A stretch of 64,000 nucleotides of DNA from CBDCKR01 sp964572045. Lineage in GTDB: Bacteria; Gemmatimonadota; Gemmatimonadetes; Longimicrobiales; Gaopeijiaceae. The notes beneath the pieces are model-generated. The model saw only the letters and a list, made by a program, of their open reading frames with translations. It did no database searches and was not told where the DNA came from. Position 1 is the stretch's first letter, and the number at the start of each line of letters is the position of its first letter. The translations under genes were made by a program, and so were the position numbers. The stretch is from contig CAZNEI010000003.1 of assembly GCA_964572045.1 (NCBI GenBank), positions 52,933 through 116,932 on the forward strand. The letters are read 5' to 3'. Shown in pieces: positions 1 to 9,018 of the stretch.

Positions 1-632
1 CGGAGCGGATGGCCTTCCTGGCGGACGACGGTCCGGCGCAGCTCCCAGCGGCCGGTGGCGCCCGGATGGTTGAGTTCGAGGGTGCGTGGGGCGACGCCGT
101 GGAGCGTGTCACGCAGCCGGAGATCGTTCGCCGACATCCCGATGACGCGAGCGGCCGGCTGGCTGAGAAGCCTCTCGCCGGCGCGGTTGAGCATCCGAAG
201 GGTTCCGCTCGCGTCGAAGGCGAAGACCGCGAGGTCGACCTCCTCGAGGACCTTGCGCAAGAGTGCGTTCGCCTCGACCGCCCCCAGACGCTGCTCCCTC
301 AAGAGCTCCTCGAGGGCGTTCGCTTCCAGATACGTGACAGCCAGGGGCCCGCGGCGCTCGGGGCTCCGGACCCGGATCGAGAAGTCCCCCTCCCTGAGTC
401 CCGCGAGCATGCTGGACAGGGTCCGAAGCGGCCGAATCACGCTTTCCCGTACCGCGTAGGTGAACCCGAACCACGCCGCAAGGAGGAGCCCCGAGAGAGT
501 CCACTGAAGCCGAGCCGAATAGGGTCCCAGCCAGAGGAAGCCCAGCGACAGCAGCATCCCCGGCAGGCTCGCCAGGAGCACGAGCAGCACGATCCTGTGG
601 TCGTGGCGGATCTGCTCCCACCACCGCTTCAT
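1..632 (-). CDS. Sensor histidine kinase, N-terminal part (runs off the left edge)
   Basis: Reading the minus strand from an ATG at 632 gives about 210 residues with no stop before the window edge. They begin MKRWWEQIRHDH and contain two hydrophobic segments (about residues 14-35 and 42-60). A HAMP-like stretch (RESVIRPLRTLSSMLAG) and a PAS-like segment (DLAVFAFDASGTLRMLNRAGERLL) follow. This is the N-terminal layout of NtrY-type membrane histidine kinases; the kinase core lies outside the window. A purine-rich GGAG sits about 8 nt before the ATG. It follows the NtrC-type regulator at 722-2104 on the same strand with an 89-nt gap, so the two probably form a cognate pair. The kinase call rests on architecture and context, since the H-box is not visible. 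Confidence 0.75.
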   Translation of the reverse strand, partial: MKRWWEQIRHDHRIVLLVLLASLPGMLLSLGFLWLGPYSARLQWTLSGLLLAAWFGFTYAVRESVIRPLRTLSSMLAGLREGDFSIRVRSPERRGPLAVTYLEANALEELLREQRLGAVEANALLRKVLEEVDLAVFAFDASGTLRMLNRAGERLLSQPAARVIGMSANDLRLRDTLHGVAPRTLELNHPGATGRWELRRTVVRQEGHPL

Positions 633-721
633 CGCTGACTCCTCCGACTCTCGAGTGACGGGCTCGGCTCTCGAGGCCCCGTCGGTCGTCTCGGATGCGG
701 CCTACGGCCTTCCACCTCCGC

Positions 722-2104
722 TCATCCGGAGGCGCCGCGGCCGAGACCGTAGCGCTCGAGGCGTCGATACAAGGCACTCCGGCTGAGCCCCAGATCCTGC
801 GCCGCTTTGGACACGTTCCCCTCGTTGCGGCCGAGGGCCCGCTCGACGAGGATCCGCTCGGCCTGGTCGAGCGTCAGGTCGTCGAAGCGAAGATCCCTGT
901 CGCCGCGTGTCCGAAGCCCGAGGTCCTGCGCGCCGATGCGTTCACGCCGAGCCATCAGGATCGCCCGCTCCACAGTGTGCTTCAGCTCCCGGACGTTGCC
1001 CGGCCAGGGATGGCTCAGCAGGGCGTCGGCGGCTTCGGCGGCGAAGCCGGCCACCTCGCGGCCGTAGCGCGAGCGCTGCTGCCTCAGGAAGTGGAGGGCC
1101 AACGTCAAGATGTCCTCCTTGCGTTCCCGGAGCGGCGGAAGCCGAATCTCGACCGTGTTGAGGCGATAGAGAAGATCCTCCCGGAAGTCGCCCGCCCCCA
1201 TCACGTCGGAGAGACTCGCGTTCGTCGCCGATAGGATCCTCACGTCCACCCGGCGGATCTTGGACGAGCCGACCCGCTGGAGCTCCCCTGTCTCGAGGAC
1301 CCTGAGCAGCTTCGCCTGCTGCCGAAGCGAGATGTTCGCGATCTCGTCGAGAAACAGCGTCCCCCGATGGGCGAGTTCGAAGCACCCGATCCGGTCGGTC
1401 CGCGCATCCGTGAACGCGCCTTTCACATGGCCAAACAGCTCGCTCTCGAACACCCCTTCGGAGAAGCCTCCCGCGTTGACGGCGACCAGCGTGTTCTCGG
1501 CGCGCTCCGACACCGCGTGCAGCCAGCGCGCGACGACCTCCTTTCCGGTGCCGTGCTCGCCCGTGATGAGGACGTTCGCCTCCGACGGTCCCACTCGCTC
1601 CATGATGCGCAGCACGGGCTCCATCGCCTTGGAACCGGCGATGAGATCCGGCGTGTCCTTGCCTCGAAGGAGGCGATTCTCATCCGCGAGCAGCTGGCCG
1701 CGCCGAAGGGCCCTTCCCAGCTCGACCTGGGTCCGGAGGGCCGTCACGAGGCGCGCGTTGTCCCACGGCTTCTCGACGTAATCCCTCGCGCCCCGCCGCA
1801 TCGCTTCCACGGCTCCTTCCACGCTGCCCCATGCCGTCATCACCAGCACCGGAAGCGTATCGTCCAGGCTCCGGAGCCGGGCCAGGAGCTCCATGCCCTC
1901 CATGCCGGACGTCGTATCACGGGTGTAGTTCAGGTCCATCAGAACGGCGTCGAAGTCCGCCTTCTCGACTCTGGACAGGAGTCCGGCCGGCGAGCTGGTC
2001 GTCACAACGTGGAACCCCTCGCCCTCCAGGAGTATGCGGAGAGCCGTGCGCACATCCTCCTGATCGTCGGCGATCAGCACGCAGGGAGCGTCGGTTGTGG
2101 CCAT
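722..2104 (-). CDS. NtrC-family sigma-54-dependent response regulator
   Basis: This 460-residue protein has a receiver domain with acidic pair D13/D14, phospho-acceptor D57, T90 and K112. An AAA+ domain follows, with Walker A GEHGTGKE (182-189), the sigma-54 contact motif GAFTDA (229-234) and Walker B GTLFLDE (248-254). It ends in a Fis-type helix-turn-helix (NVSKAAQDLGLSRSALYRRL). An intact GAFTDA loop means it should activate sigma-54 RNA polymerase. The histidine kinase follows on the same strand. The TolC / adaptor / ABC-ATPase operon starts divergently about 560 nt away and is the obvious candidate target, which is inference. Length and motif order are normal for the family. Confidence 0.95.
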   Translation of the reverse strand: MATTDAPCVLIADDQEDVRTALRILLEGEGFHVVTTSSPAGLLSRVEKADFDAVLMDLNYTRDTTSGMEGMELLARLRSLDDTLPVLVMTAWGSVEGAVEAMRRGARDYVEKPWDNARLVTALRTQVELGRALRRGQLLADENRLLRGKDTPDLIAGSKAMEPVLRIMERVGPSEANVLITGEHGTGKEVVARWLHAVSERAENTLVAVNAGGFSEGVFESELFGHVKGAFTDARTDRIGCFELAHRGTLFLDEIANISLRQQAKLLRVLETGELQRVGSSKIRRVDVRILSATNASLSDVMGAGDFREDLLYRLNTVEIRLPPLRERKEDILTLALHFLRQQRSRYGREVAGFAAEAADALLSHPWPGNVRELKHTVERAILMARRERIGAQDLGLRTRGDRDLRFDDLTLDQAERILVERALGRNEGNVSKAAQDLGLSRSALYRRLERYGLGRGASG

Positions 2105-2667
2105 CAGCTACTGACCTGTAGGAAAAACACTTACACAGTCATATCTGAGGTGCCGCATCAGGCGACGCACTCGAGCCCTCCGAATGGGCGTCCCAAAATC
2201 GGACACTCCGGAGAGCCCGTCAACGGTCCTCCCACGTCGCGCACGGTCGCGATCCGCCCCAGGGGGCCAAGCTCTTCGGAAGCGGCATCGAGGTCCGCTG
2301 GCGCGGGAGCTCGCGAGAGGCCCGCAGGCGGGCCGCTGCCCCTGCGGCCATCCCACCCGCCCGCTCGACGGCCGAGCACGGGACACGCGAGCCCGCTCCG
2401 CCAGCGGGTCTCGGGCCCTCGATCGCATGTCCGGCTGTGGGAAGCGGGGTCGCACAGGCGAACGGATCCTCCTCGCCGATCCAGCTCATCGAGAACCATA
2501 AGGCCTTGCAATGGAATCGCTTAAGAAAGTGATCCGATCCGGCACGGTTCTTCCTAAAGCAAGGGTGCGGCGCACGCCGTTCGAGCGACGGAGGCGAGCT
2601 CTTGGCGGGCCTCGCCCAAGTCCCTCGCAAGCGTGTCCGATCGATTCACGCACCGCGGAGGTGGGAC
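2105..2667. other. Intergenic region between divergent regulator and exporter operon
   Basis: About 560 nt without a convincing gene. The first 50 nt next to the regulator are comparatively AT-rich, as is a patch at about 2495-2560, and either could hold promoters. A sigma-54-like element is listed separately. An imperfect dyad, TTGGCGGGCCTCGCCCAA, lies at about 2602-2619 and could be a binding site, though GC-rich dyads are common by chance in this DNA. Reading frames across the region have shadow-like composition. Confidence 0.5.
2541..2554 (+). promoter_or_regulatory. Weak sigma-54-like promoter candidate for the exporter operon
   Basis: GGCACGGTTCTTCC matches the -24 element GGCAC and keeps the GG-N10 spacing to the -12 position. 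That position reads TTCC instead of the consensus TTGC, so the critical GC is degraded to CC. It lies about 115 nt before the TolC-family start, and a sigma-54 activator is encoded divergently. The match could be chance. Confidence 0.25.
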
Positions 2668-4254
2668 GTGCCACGAGTTGGGGATCTCGACACGAGGGGA
2701 AGCGAGCGCATCCTGGGCCCGGCGCTGCTCGCCCTTGCGGCCATGGCGCACGCGGGCGCGGCGCAGGAACCGACGCGGCTGACCTTGCAGCACGCCATCG
2801 ACCTCGCCCGGGGGCACAACCCGACGTTCCAGGCCACCCAGAACGACGAAGCCGCATACGACTGGGGTCTTCGGGACGCGGTCACGCGCCTGTGGGTCCC
2901 CCGGCTCGATGCCTTCGGCCAGGCTGCCTACCGGGCGCCCGGCGTCTCCCGGATCGGCACGATCAACACCGGCGGGGTGGAGGAAGGCGCGCTGTACACG
3001 TCGTTCTATCAGCTGCAGGCGACGCTGAGCATCGACGGAAACGCGATCTTCGGCGTGAGCAGCGCGAAGGCCGACCGGCGGGCCGCACGCGCTCGGACTC
3101 TCGCAGCCGAGTTCGACTTGGAGTCCCTGGTGACCCTCCAGTACATGGCCGCGCTCCGAGCCCGCGACCAAGTCGAGGTCGCCCGGCGCCAGGTCGAGCG
3201 ATCGATGGGGAACCTGGAGATCGCCCAGGCCCGGGTGGATGCGCAAGCGGAGATCCTGACTCACGCGAAGCAGGCCCGGGTGCAGCTGGGCCGCGATTCC
3301 GTGGCTCTCCTCCAGGCCGAGTCGGCCTTGCGGGTGGAGCGTTTCCGTCTGCTCGAGAGCGTCGGCCTCGACGTTGGCGGCGAGGTCGAGCTCGTGAGTG
3401 AGTTCAGGGTGTTCGAACCGACGTGGACCGATGCGACCCTCATCTCCCGGGCGCTGGAGTCGCATCCCAACCTCCACGCCCTCGTGGCGAGCGAGGGCGC
3501 CCGCAAGGCGAACCTTCGACAAGCGCAGAGCTCGTACTTCCCCACCTTAGCGCTTCAGGCGGACTGGTCGGGCTTCACGCAGGAGATCGAGAACGGCGAA
3601 TTCCTGGTGCGGGCGGCGGAGCGAGGCGTCGGGCGTGACGTCGCGAACTGCGAGCTGTTCAACCGCATCTCGACAGGACTGAGCACGTCCCTGCCGGGGT
3701 TCCCGCGGGACTGCACTCTCTTGGGGCTCTCGGCCGATGACCGGCATGCGATCCTCGCGTCCAACGGCGTCTTCCCGTTCAGCTTCACCCATCAACCCTT
3801 CCGCGCCCGCCTCAACGTCCGCATCCCCATCTTCACCGGCTTCAGCCGCGAGCGGCAGGCATCGGAGGCCGCCAACGCATACGAGGACGCGGTGCACCTG
3901 CGCCGAGCCGAAGAGCTGCGCCTGCGCACCGCGGTCACGTCGGCCCGCGACGGGCTCGCCACCGCCTACGCGATCGTGCAGGTCGAGGAGCGGAACCGGA
4001 TCGTGGCCGCCGAGCAACTCGAGCTGGCCCGAGCCCGCTACCGCCTGGGAGCCGATCCCTTCCTCGTGTTGCTCGACGCGGAGCGAACGATGGCGGAGGC
4101 GGAACGTGCGTATCTCGACGCGATCTATAGGTTCCATGTCGCCCTGGCGAGCCTGGAGAACGCGGTGGGGCGGCGCCTCCGCCCGCCCCCACAGGAGCCG
4201 CCCGACGATCGTCCGGACGGAGTCGGCCAAGGCGGCGTCGGACCGAGAGAGTGA
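2668..4254 (+). CDS. TolC-family outer-membrane efflux protein
   Basis: I chose the GTG at 2668 because GGAGGTGG lies just upstream and the product then begins with a signal-like peptide (ILGPALLALAAMAHAGAAQ); an in-frame ATG at 2602 exists but adds an implausible leader. The mature protein is long and helical, opening with LTLQHAIDLARGHNPTFQA, the typical first helix of outer-membrane efflux channels. The repeated helical halves carry RARYRLGADPFLVLLDAERT near the C-terminus. A roughly 60-residue insert rich in Cys and Gly around residues 325-390 is unusual for the family. It should form the outer-membrane duct for the adaptor and ATPase encoded next; the adaptor begins 7 nt downstream, so they are co-transcribed. 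Confidence 0.9.
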   Translation: MPRVGDLDTRGSERILGPALLALAAMAHAGAAQEPTRLTLQHAIDLARGHNPTFQATQNDEAAYDWGLRDAVTRLWVPRLDAFGQAAYRAPGVSRIGTINTGGVEEGALYTSFYQLQATLSIDGNAIFGVSSAKADRRAARARTLAAEFDLESLVTLQYMAALRARDQVEVARRQVERSMGNLEIAQARVDAQAEILTHAKQARVQLGRDSVALLQAESALRVERFRLLESVGLDVGGEVELVSEFRVFEPTWTDATLISRALESHPNLHALVASEGARKANLRQAQSSYFPTLALQADWSGFTQEIENGEFLVRAAERGVGRDVANCELFNRISTGLSTSLPGFPRDCTLLGLSADDRHAILASNGVFPFSFTHQPFRARLNVRIPIFTGFSRERQASEAANAYEDAVHLRRAEELRLRTAVTSARDGLATAYAIVQVEERNRIVAAEQLELARARYRLGADPFLVLLDAERTMAEAERAYLDAIYRFHVALASLENAVGRRLRPPPQEPPDDRPDGVGQGGVGPRE

Positions 4255-4261
4255 GGCACTC

Positions 4262-5515
4262 GTGGACATTCCCCGAGATCCCAGACCGAGAGCCAGGAGC
4301 CGGGCCATCCGGTGGTCCGCTGCGGCCGTCGTCCTTCTCCTGACCGCCGCCGCGCTGCGGGGCCTCCGTCCGGCGGCGCCCCGCGTGGATGGGGCGACGA
4401 TCTGGATGGACACGGTCGAGCACGGGACGATGCTTCGGCAGGTCCGGGGACCGGGGACGCTGGTGCCGGAGCGGATGCGCTGGATCACCGCGCTGACGGC
4501 CGGGCGCGTGGAGCAGATCATGATTCTGCCCGGCACCGACGTCGAGGCGGAGACCGTGATCGTCCGGATGAGCAACCCGGACGAGGAAGTGAAGCTGCTC
4601 GAGTCGCAGCAGCAGCTCTCCGGAGCCGAGGCGACGCTGATTCAGCTCCGCTCCGCACTGCGCACCCAGCTTCTCACGCAGGCCGGTCTGGTGACCCAAA
4701 CGCGGACACTCCATCGCAACGCCGAGCGCGAGCATGCGACCAACCAGCGCCTCTACGACACGAACCCTCAACTCGTCGCCGCGACCGAGTTCGCCAGGAC
4801 CCGTGATGCCGTAGCGGAGTTCCGGGAACGCCTGAGGCTCGAGGAGGAGCGACTCCGCGTGTTCGAGGCGTCGGTGGACGACCAGCTCGAAGCGCAGCGG
4901 AGGCAGATCAGCCGACTGTCGGACATCGTCGAGTTCAACCGTGAGCGGATCGCCTCCCTGCAGGTGGCGGCCGGGGTCGCCGGCGTCCTCGCCGAGATGC
5001 CGCTGGAGGAGGGGCAATGGGTCCAGTCGGGCGCGACGCTGGCTCGCGTCGTGCAGCCAGGGCGGCTGAAGGCGGAGATCCGCATCCCGCAGACGCAGGC
5101 ACAGGACATCGTCGCCGGACAGCTCGCCTACATCGACACTCGAAACGACACGATCGAGGGGCGCGTCGTCCGCATCGATCCCTCCGTCCAGAACGGCACC
5201 GTGACGATCGACGTGACTCTCCCCGACGCACTGCCGCGGAGCGCCCGCCCGGACCTGAGTGTCGACGGCAATGTGGTGATCCAGCGGCTGGATGATGTGA
5301 CCTACGTGGGCAGGCCGGTCTACGGACAGTCGAACCAGAGGGTCGGCATCTTCCGACTCATGGCGGACGGTAGGCACGCCGAGCGGGTCAACGTCCTTCT
5401 GGGAGCGAGCTCGGTGAACGAGATGGAGGTCAGGGAGGGGCTTGAGCGGGGAGACATCGTGATCCTGTCGGACATGTCGCGCTGGGACGGCTTCGACCGG
5501 GTCCGAGTGAGGTAG
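4262..5515 (+). CDS. Membrane-fusion (HlyD/MacA-like) periplasmic adaptor
   Basis: The GTG at 4262 is preceded by GAGAGTGAGG and gives a 417-residue protein. A single N-terminal membrane segment (about residues 18-36, AAAVVLLLTAAALRGL) is followed by half a lipoyl-like domain (GRVEQIMILPGTDVEAETVIVRM). A long charged coiled-coil hairpin (about residues 105-225), the second lipoyl half (VAGVLAEMPLEEGQWVQSGATLARV) and beta-barrel strands complete it. This is the order of adaptors in tripartite exporters. It sits between the TolC-family gene and an ABC ATPase, pointing to a MacAB- or Lol-like ABC exporter rather than an RND pump. Confidence 0.9.
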   Translation: MDIPRDPRPRARSRAIRWSAAAVVLLLTAAALRGLRPAAPRVDGATIWMDTVEHGTMLRQVRGPGTLVPERMRWITALTAGRVEQIMILPGTDVEAETVIVRMSNPDEEVKLLESQQQLSGAEATLIQLRSALRTQLLTQAGLVTQTRTLHRNAEREHATNQRLYDTNPQLVAATEFARTRDAVAEFRERLRLEEERLRVFEASVDDQLEAQRRQISRLSDIVEFNRERIASLQVAAGVAGVLAEMPLEEGQWVQSGATLARVVQPGRLKAEIRIPQTQAQDIVAGQLAYIDTRNDTIEGRVVRIDPSVQNGTVTIDVTLPDALPRSARPDLSVDGNVVIQRLDDVTYVGRPVYGQSNQRVGIFRLMADGRHAERVNVLLGASSVNEMEVREGLERGDIVILSDMSRWDGFDRVRVR

Positions 5516-5607
5516 GGCGAGGTGAAACCGGCCCTTCTCGAGCACCCGTAGGGCTCGCCGAACGGACTCGGTCCGAGACACAGGGACTTATCGGCAACGG
5601 AGGGACG

Positions 5608-6369
5608 ATGGAGACCGGTCGCGCGAGGGTCGACGAGGCGCCTCTGATCCACCTTCAGGGGCTGAGCAAGGTGTTCTACACCGAAGAGGTGGAGACCCAT
5701 GCCCTATCGGACATCCACCTGGAGATCCAGGCGGGCGAGTTCGTCTCGATCGCCGGACCATCGGGCTGCGGAAAGACGACGCTCCTGTCGATCCTGGGAC
5801 TGCTGGACTCCCCCACCGCCGGCAAGTACGCGCTCGACGGAGAGCCGGTCGCCGACCTCACGGCCTCCCAACGGGCCAAGATCCGCAACCAGGCGATCGG
5901 GTTCATCTTCCAAGCGTTCAACCTGATCGGAGACCTGACCGTCTACGAGAATGTGGAGCTGCCGCTCACCTACCGGGGCACGGGAGCCGCCGAGCGGAAG
6001 GAGCGAGTCCAGGCATCGCTGGAGCGTGTGGGAATCCCTCACCGGATGCGCCACTACCCGAGCCAGCTCTCGGGCGGGCAGCAGCAGCGCGTGGCGGTGG
6101 CGCGCGCGATCGTGGGCAGGCCCCTGATCCTGCTGGCGGACGAACCGACGGGCAATCTGGACTCGAAGAACGGCATCGCCGTCATGGACCTCGTGAGCGA
6201 GTTGCACGACGACGGGGCGACGATCTGCATGGTAACGCACGATCCCCGCTACGCGACCGTTGCGGAGCGCACGGTGCACCTCTTCGACGGCCAAGTCGTC
6301 GACGAGGAGGACGCGCAACGGAAGGAACATGCGCAGAGGTTGGGGGAGAGCGGCTTCGATGTCGCGTGA
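5608..6369 (+). CDS. ABC transporter ATPase of the MacB/LolD type
   Basis: This 253-residue nucleotide-binding subunit has Walker A GPSGCGKTT (50-58), Q-loop Q102, signature LSGGQ (154-158), Walker B LILLADEPTGNLDS (about 173-186) and H-loop H211. The ADEPTGNLDS form and overall length are typical of LolD/MacB/FtsE-type ATPases that partner FtsX-like permeases. No permease follows: downstream is a hairpin-rich stretch and then a gene on the other strand. The transmembrane partner is therefore elsewhere, perhaps left of the window, or absent. The gap of 92 nt to the adaptor is compatible with a shared transcript. Confidence 0.92.
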   Translation: METGRARVDEAPLIHLQGLSKVFYTEEVETHALSDIHLEIQAGEFVSIAGPSGCGKTTLLSILGLLDSPTAGKYALDGEPVADLTASQRAKIRNQAIGFIFQAFNLIGDLTVYENVELPLTYRGTGAAERKERVQASLERVGIPHRMRHYPSQLSGGQQQRVAVARAIVGRPLILLADEPTGNLDSKNGIAVMDLVSELHDDGATICMVTHDPRYATVAERTVHLFDGQVVDEEDAQRKEHAQRLGESGFDVA

Positions 6370-6534
6370 CGGCCCGGGCCTCTCTTCGCCGCGCTCCGGC
6401 GCACGCCACGAACCCGGGCAGGAAGATGGCGCGGCGCACTCTCGCCGCCCCGGGCCGGGCGCTGCAGACGGTCCGCTTCTGGCGGGCACGGAACGGCACC
6501 TGCCCGGGGCGGAACCGCCCGGGGCTCCGTCCCA

Positions 6535-6558
6535 AGGCCGCCCCTAGGAGGGGGGCCT
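6535..6558. terminator. GC-rich hairpin between convergent genes
   Basis: The arms AGGCCGCCCCT and AGGGGGGCCT pair over about 10 bp with one bulge and a 3-nt loop. A second GC hairpin lies just before it at about 6502-6524. They sit between the ABC ATPase (plus) and the DCC protein (minus). There is no T tract, so function as a terminator is likely but not proven. The rest of 6370-6584 shows no gene. Confidence 0.5.
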
Positions 6559-6584
6559 CGCCCGCGGGCCTCCCAGCCGCGGGA

Positions 6585-7067
6585 TCAGGCGTCGGGCATC
6601 CCAGCCCCCTCGGGGCCTCGCCTCCCCCCCGAGTCCCCTCGCTCGTCGGCGCAGCCCATGCGATGCCGGTTCCTGGCAAAAGAGTGGTAGGCCCCTTCGG
6701 CGAGGCGGCGGGCGAAGGGAATCCGGAAGATCCAACGGAAGCGGCGGCCCTGAGGCAGGACGTGCAGGAGCCGCTCCAGGGCAGCCGCTCCCGACCACGT
6801 CGTGCCGTCGGCGGCGACGACCTGAATCGAGGCGTCGAACGCCTCGGGGGGAATCCAGGGAAAGCGGTCCTTCACGCCCGAGCCCTGCGAGGGCACGATC
6901 TCCAAGGATCGGTCGACGTCCCACCGCCGCAACGCTTCCACGAAGCGCCGACACACCCTGCAGGCTCCGTCGAATACGACGGTGTGGCTCGCTCGGATCC
7001 GGATTCCCTCCCGGCCGCGTGCAGGCGGGGGGCGGCCCATTGCCGCCCTGGCCCGCTTCATGCACAT
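6585..7067 (-). CDS. DCC-family (DUF393) thiol-disulfide-type protein
   Basis: The core begins VVFDGACRVCRRFVEALRRWD, carrying the DxxCxxC motif that defines the DCC family, and continues FPWIPPEAFDASIQVVAADGTTWSGAAALERLL, the usual second conserved block. Function in this family is poorly established; the CxxC motif suggests thiol redox chemistry. The start is uncertain: ATG codons at 7067, 7061 and 7040 are all in frame, none with a strong ribosome site, and I list the longest of these (160 residues). The C-terminal tail after RMGCADERG is Gly-rich and unlike the family. It is convergent with the ABC ATPase and divergent from murB. Confidence 0.75.
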   Translation of the reverse strand: MCMKRARAAMGRPPPARGREGIRIRASHTVVFDGACRVCRRFVEALRRWDVDRSLEIVPSQGSGVKDRFPWIPPEAFDASIQVVAADGTTWSGAAALERLLHVLPQGRRFRWIFRIPFARRLAEGAYHSFARNRHRMGCADERGDSGGRRGPEGAGMPDA

Positions 7068-7127
7068 CGGATGCCCGAACATTAGCTTAGCTGGCGCTGA
7101 CCCACCACAAGGGAGATCCTTCGGACG

Positions 7128-8072
7128 ATGGCAAGCCCCCTGTGCTTCGACGAACTTGAGCGTCGGTTGGGTCCTGGTCGGCTGGAAGAGCACGTCCCCC
7201 TGGCCCCCCTTACCACCTTTCGAATCGGGGGGACGGCGGACCGACTCTATCGAGCCCGAACCGCCGACGAGCTCGTCGGGGCCACCCTCGCGCTTCGCGA
7301 ACTCGGGATGCCCCATTTCCTGCTGGGCAAGGGGGCGAACATCCTGGTCGGGGACGAAGGCTTCCGCGGCGTCGTCGTGCGGTGCGAGGTGGACGGCATC
7401 GAGTTCGTAGGATCCCGGGCGGTGCGAGCCGGCTCGGGGGTCGATACGTATCCGGATCTCATCGAGGCCACGGTGAGTCGCGGCTTGGGCGGCCTCCATC
7501 ACTTCGTGGGCATCCCGAGCACTGTGGGCGGCGCCATGTGGCAGAACCTCCACTTCCTCTCGCCCGCTCCGGAGCGGGAGCGCACGATGTTCATCGAGGA
7601 GATCGTGGAGGCCGCCGAGATCCTCACCGAGGAGGGTGAGCGTCGCACGGTAGACTGCGCCTACTTCGAATTCGGGTACGACTACAGCATCCTTCACGTG
7701 CGGGACGATGTCGTTCTATCCGTTGACTTTCGCCTCGATCCGGCGCCCGAAAAGGAGCTTCGCCGGATCATGCGCGAGAACCTCGCCTGGCGTGCAGACC
7801 GACACCCCGACCTTCGTGTCCACGCCAGTGCGGGCTCGATCTTCCAAAAGATCGAAGGCATCGGCGCGGGGCGGCTCATCGACGAATGCGGCCTCAAGGG
7901 CCACGTGCACGGCAGGGCGCAGATCTTTCCCCGACACGCCAACATCATCGTGAACTTGGGGGGGGGCACGGCTGCCGACGTGCGGGCTCTCATTGATCTG
8001 GCCCAGGAGACCGTGGCCCGCGAACAGGGCTACGAGCTCGTTCCCGAGATCAAGCTGGTGGGCGAGTTCTGA
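7128..8072 (+). CDS. murB: UDP-N-acetylenolpyruvoylglucosamine reductase
   Basis: This is a 314-residue FAD enzyme that reduces UDP-GlcNAc-enolpyruvate to UDP-MurNAc with NADPH, in the cytoplasmic stage of peptidoglycan synthesis. FAD-binding motifs are visible (FRIGGTADRLY, LGKGANILVGD, GIPSTVGGAMWQN). The substrate-side FEFGYDYSILH resembles the type I tyrosine loop. The catalytic serine block HASAGSIFQK is followed by GAGRLIDECGLKGHVHG and the C-terminal catalytic glutamate in LVPEIKLVG. GGGAGAT-like purines precede the ATG. It stands alone rather than in a mur/fts cluster. Confidence 0.95.
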   Translation: MASPLCFDELERRLGPGRLEEHVPLAPLTTFRIGGTADRLYRARTADELVGATLALRELGMPHFLLGKGANILVGDEGFRGVVVRCEVDGIEFVGSRAVRAGSGVDTYPDLIEATVSRGLGGLHHFVGIPSTVGGAMWQNLHFLSPAPERERTMFIEEIVEAAEILTEEGERRTVDCAYFEFGYDYSILHVRDDVVLSVDFRLDPAPEKELRRIMRENLAWRADRHPDLRVHASAGSIFQKIEGIGAGRLIDECGLKGHVHGRAQIFPRHANIIVNLGGGTAADVRALIDLAQETVAREQGYELVPEIKLVGEF

Positions 8073-8081
8073 GAAGGGCCA

Positions 8082-8738
8082 CTAGCCGGCCAGCTCTTCC
8101 AGCAGGGCACCGTCCAGCTCATGGCCCCCCGCGTGCGTCGCCGTGCGGAAGGGAATGCCCAGCTTCCCGAGCTTGAGCTCCTGCCGCTCGTGGGCGGTCC
8201 GGGGGGCGTGAGCATCGGACAGACCGCGGACCAGCACCAGGTCAGCGCCGGCCAGCCGGGCGAGACGCCGCCCCGGATCCAGGTCGTCCGGTGGATAGGC
8301 GCCCCAACAGATCAACCGCCGGACAGGAAGGTCTCCGGCGACGACCCATCGGCAGGCCGTGTGGACCCCCTGCGAGAAGCCGAGGACAACAAGCCCCTCG
8401 AACGCCCCGCCCCGATGCACCTCATCCACGACCGCATCGAGATAAGCCACGTAGTCCCGAATCTCGGCCAGCCGATCTTCGCGAGTCATCCACGTCGCGC
8501 CGATCCGGTCACCGGGCCCGTGCTGGCGCGTGCCGTCGTCCAGGTAGAAGCGCGAGAGGCCTTCGGGTGCCACGATGAGGCGAGAGCCGTCGTCCAGGCA
8601 CCGGAAACGGCGCAAGAAGCGCCGGGCGAGCTGGCGATAGCCATGGCAAACGACCCAGAGCTCGCGCGTGCCGGGCCCGGGGTCCCCCAGCGTGAAGTAG
8701 CGGGCTGTCTTCTGAATCCGAATCCGGTGCTCTTCCAC
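8082..8738 (-). CDS. Phospholipase/carboxylesterase-type serine hydrolase
   Basis: This is a small alpha/beta hydrolase. The nucleophile elbow GFSQG is followed by an acid block (RGLSDAHAP) and the catalytic histidine in THAGGHELDG; an early LWVVCHGYRQLA supplies the oxyanion-side strand. That is the layout of phospholipase/carboxylesterase (Abhydrolase_2) enzymes acting on esters; the substrate is unknown. The GTG at 8738 gives 218 residues beginning VEEHRIRIQKTARYFTLG, a typical family start, with GAGAG just upstream. An in-frame TTG at 8810 would add 24 residues. It converges on murB with a 9-nt gap. Confidence 0.85.
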   Translation of the reverse strand: MEEHRIRIQKTARYFTLGDPGPGTRELWVVCHGYRQLARRFLRRFRCLDDGSRLIVAPEGLSRFYLDDGTRQHGPGDRIGATWMTREDRLAEIRDYVAYLDAVVDEVHRGGAFEGLVVLGFSQGVHTACRWVVAGDLPVRRLICWGAYPPDDLDPGRRLARLAGADLVLVRGLSDAHAPRTAHERQELKLGKLGIPFRTATHAGGHELDGALLEELAG

Positions 8739-9018
8739 GCCGTCTCTCAACCCCCGGAGGCTCCAGGTGGGTTCGTCTGGGATGTCGAGCCCTTCGAACC
8801 GGGAGGGCAATGAAACCGCATGCGGCCCTCGTTCGTCCGATCAGGGTGGACTGCGGGGGTCTCGGCGGACCGCCCAGGACTCGCGCCACAACGTGTCACC
8901 CCCCCTCGCGGCGGGGCAACCCATTCCCCAGTGCCGTATCCTCTGTTTCCTCCTTGCTCCGCCGCCCGGGCGGGCTATGCTGCACACGAACGGAGACCTC
9001 GCACCAAGAGTGACGGCA

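Noticed and set aside
9..638. Open plus-strand frame of about 209 codons at the left edge
   Set aside because: It is the shadow of the minus-strand histidine kinase, which has membrane, HAMP and PAS-like segments in the other reading.
6370..6584. A missing permease hidden after the ABC ATPase
   Set aside because: The stretch is short, hairpin-rich and has no hydrophobic segments in any frame.
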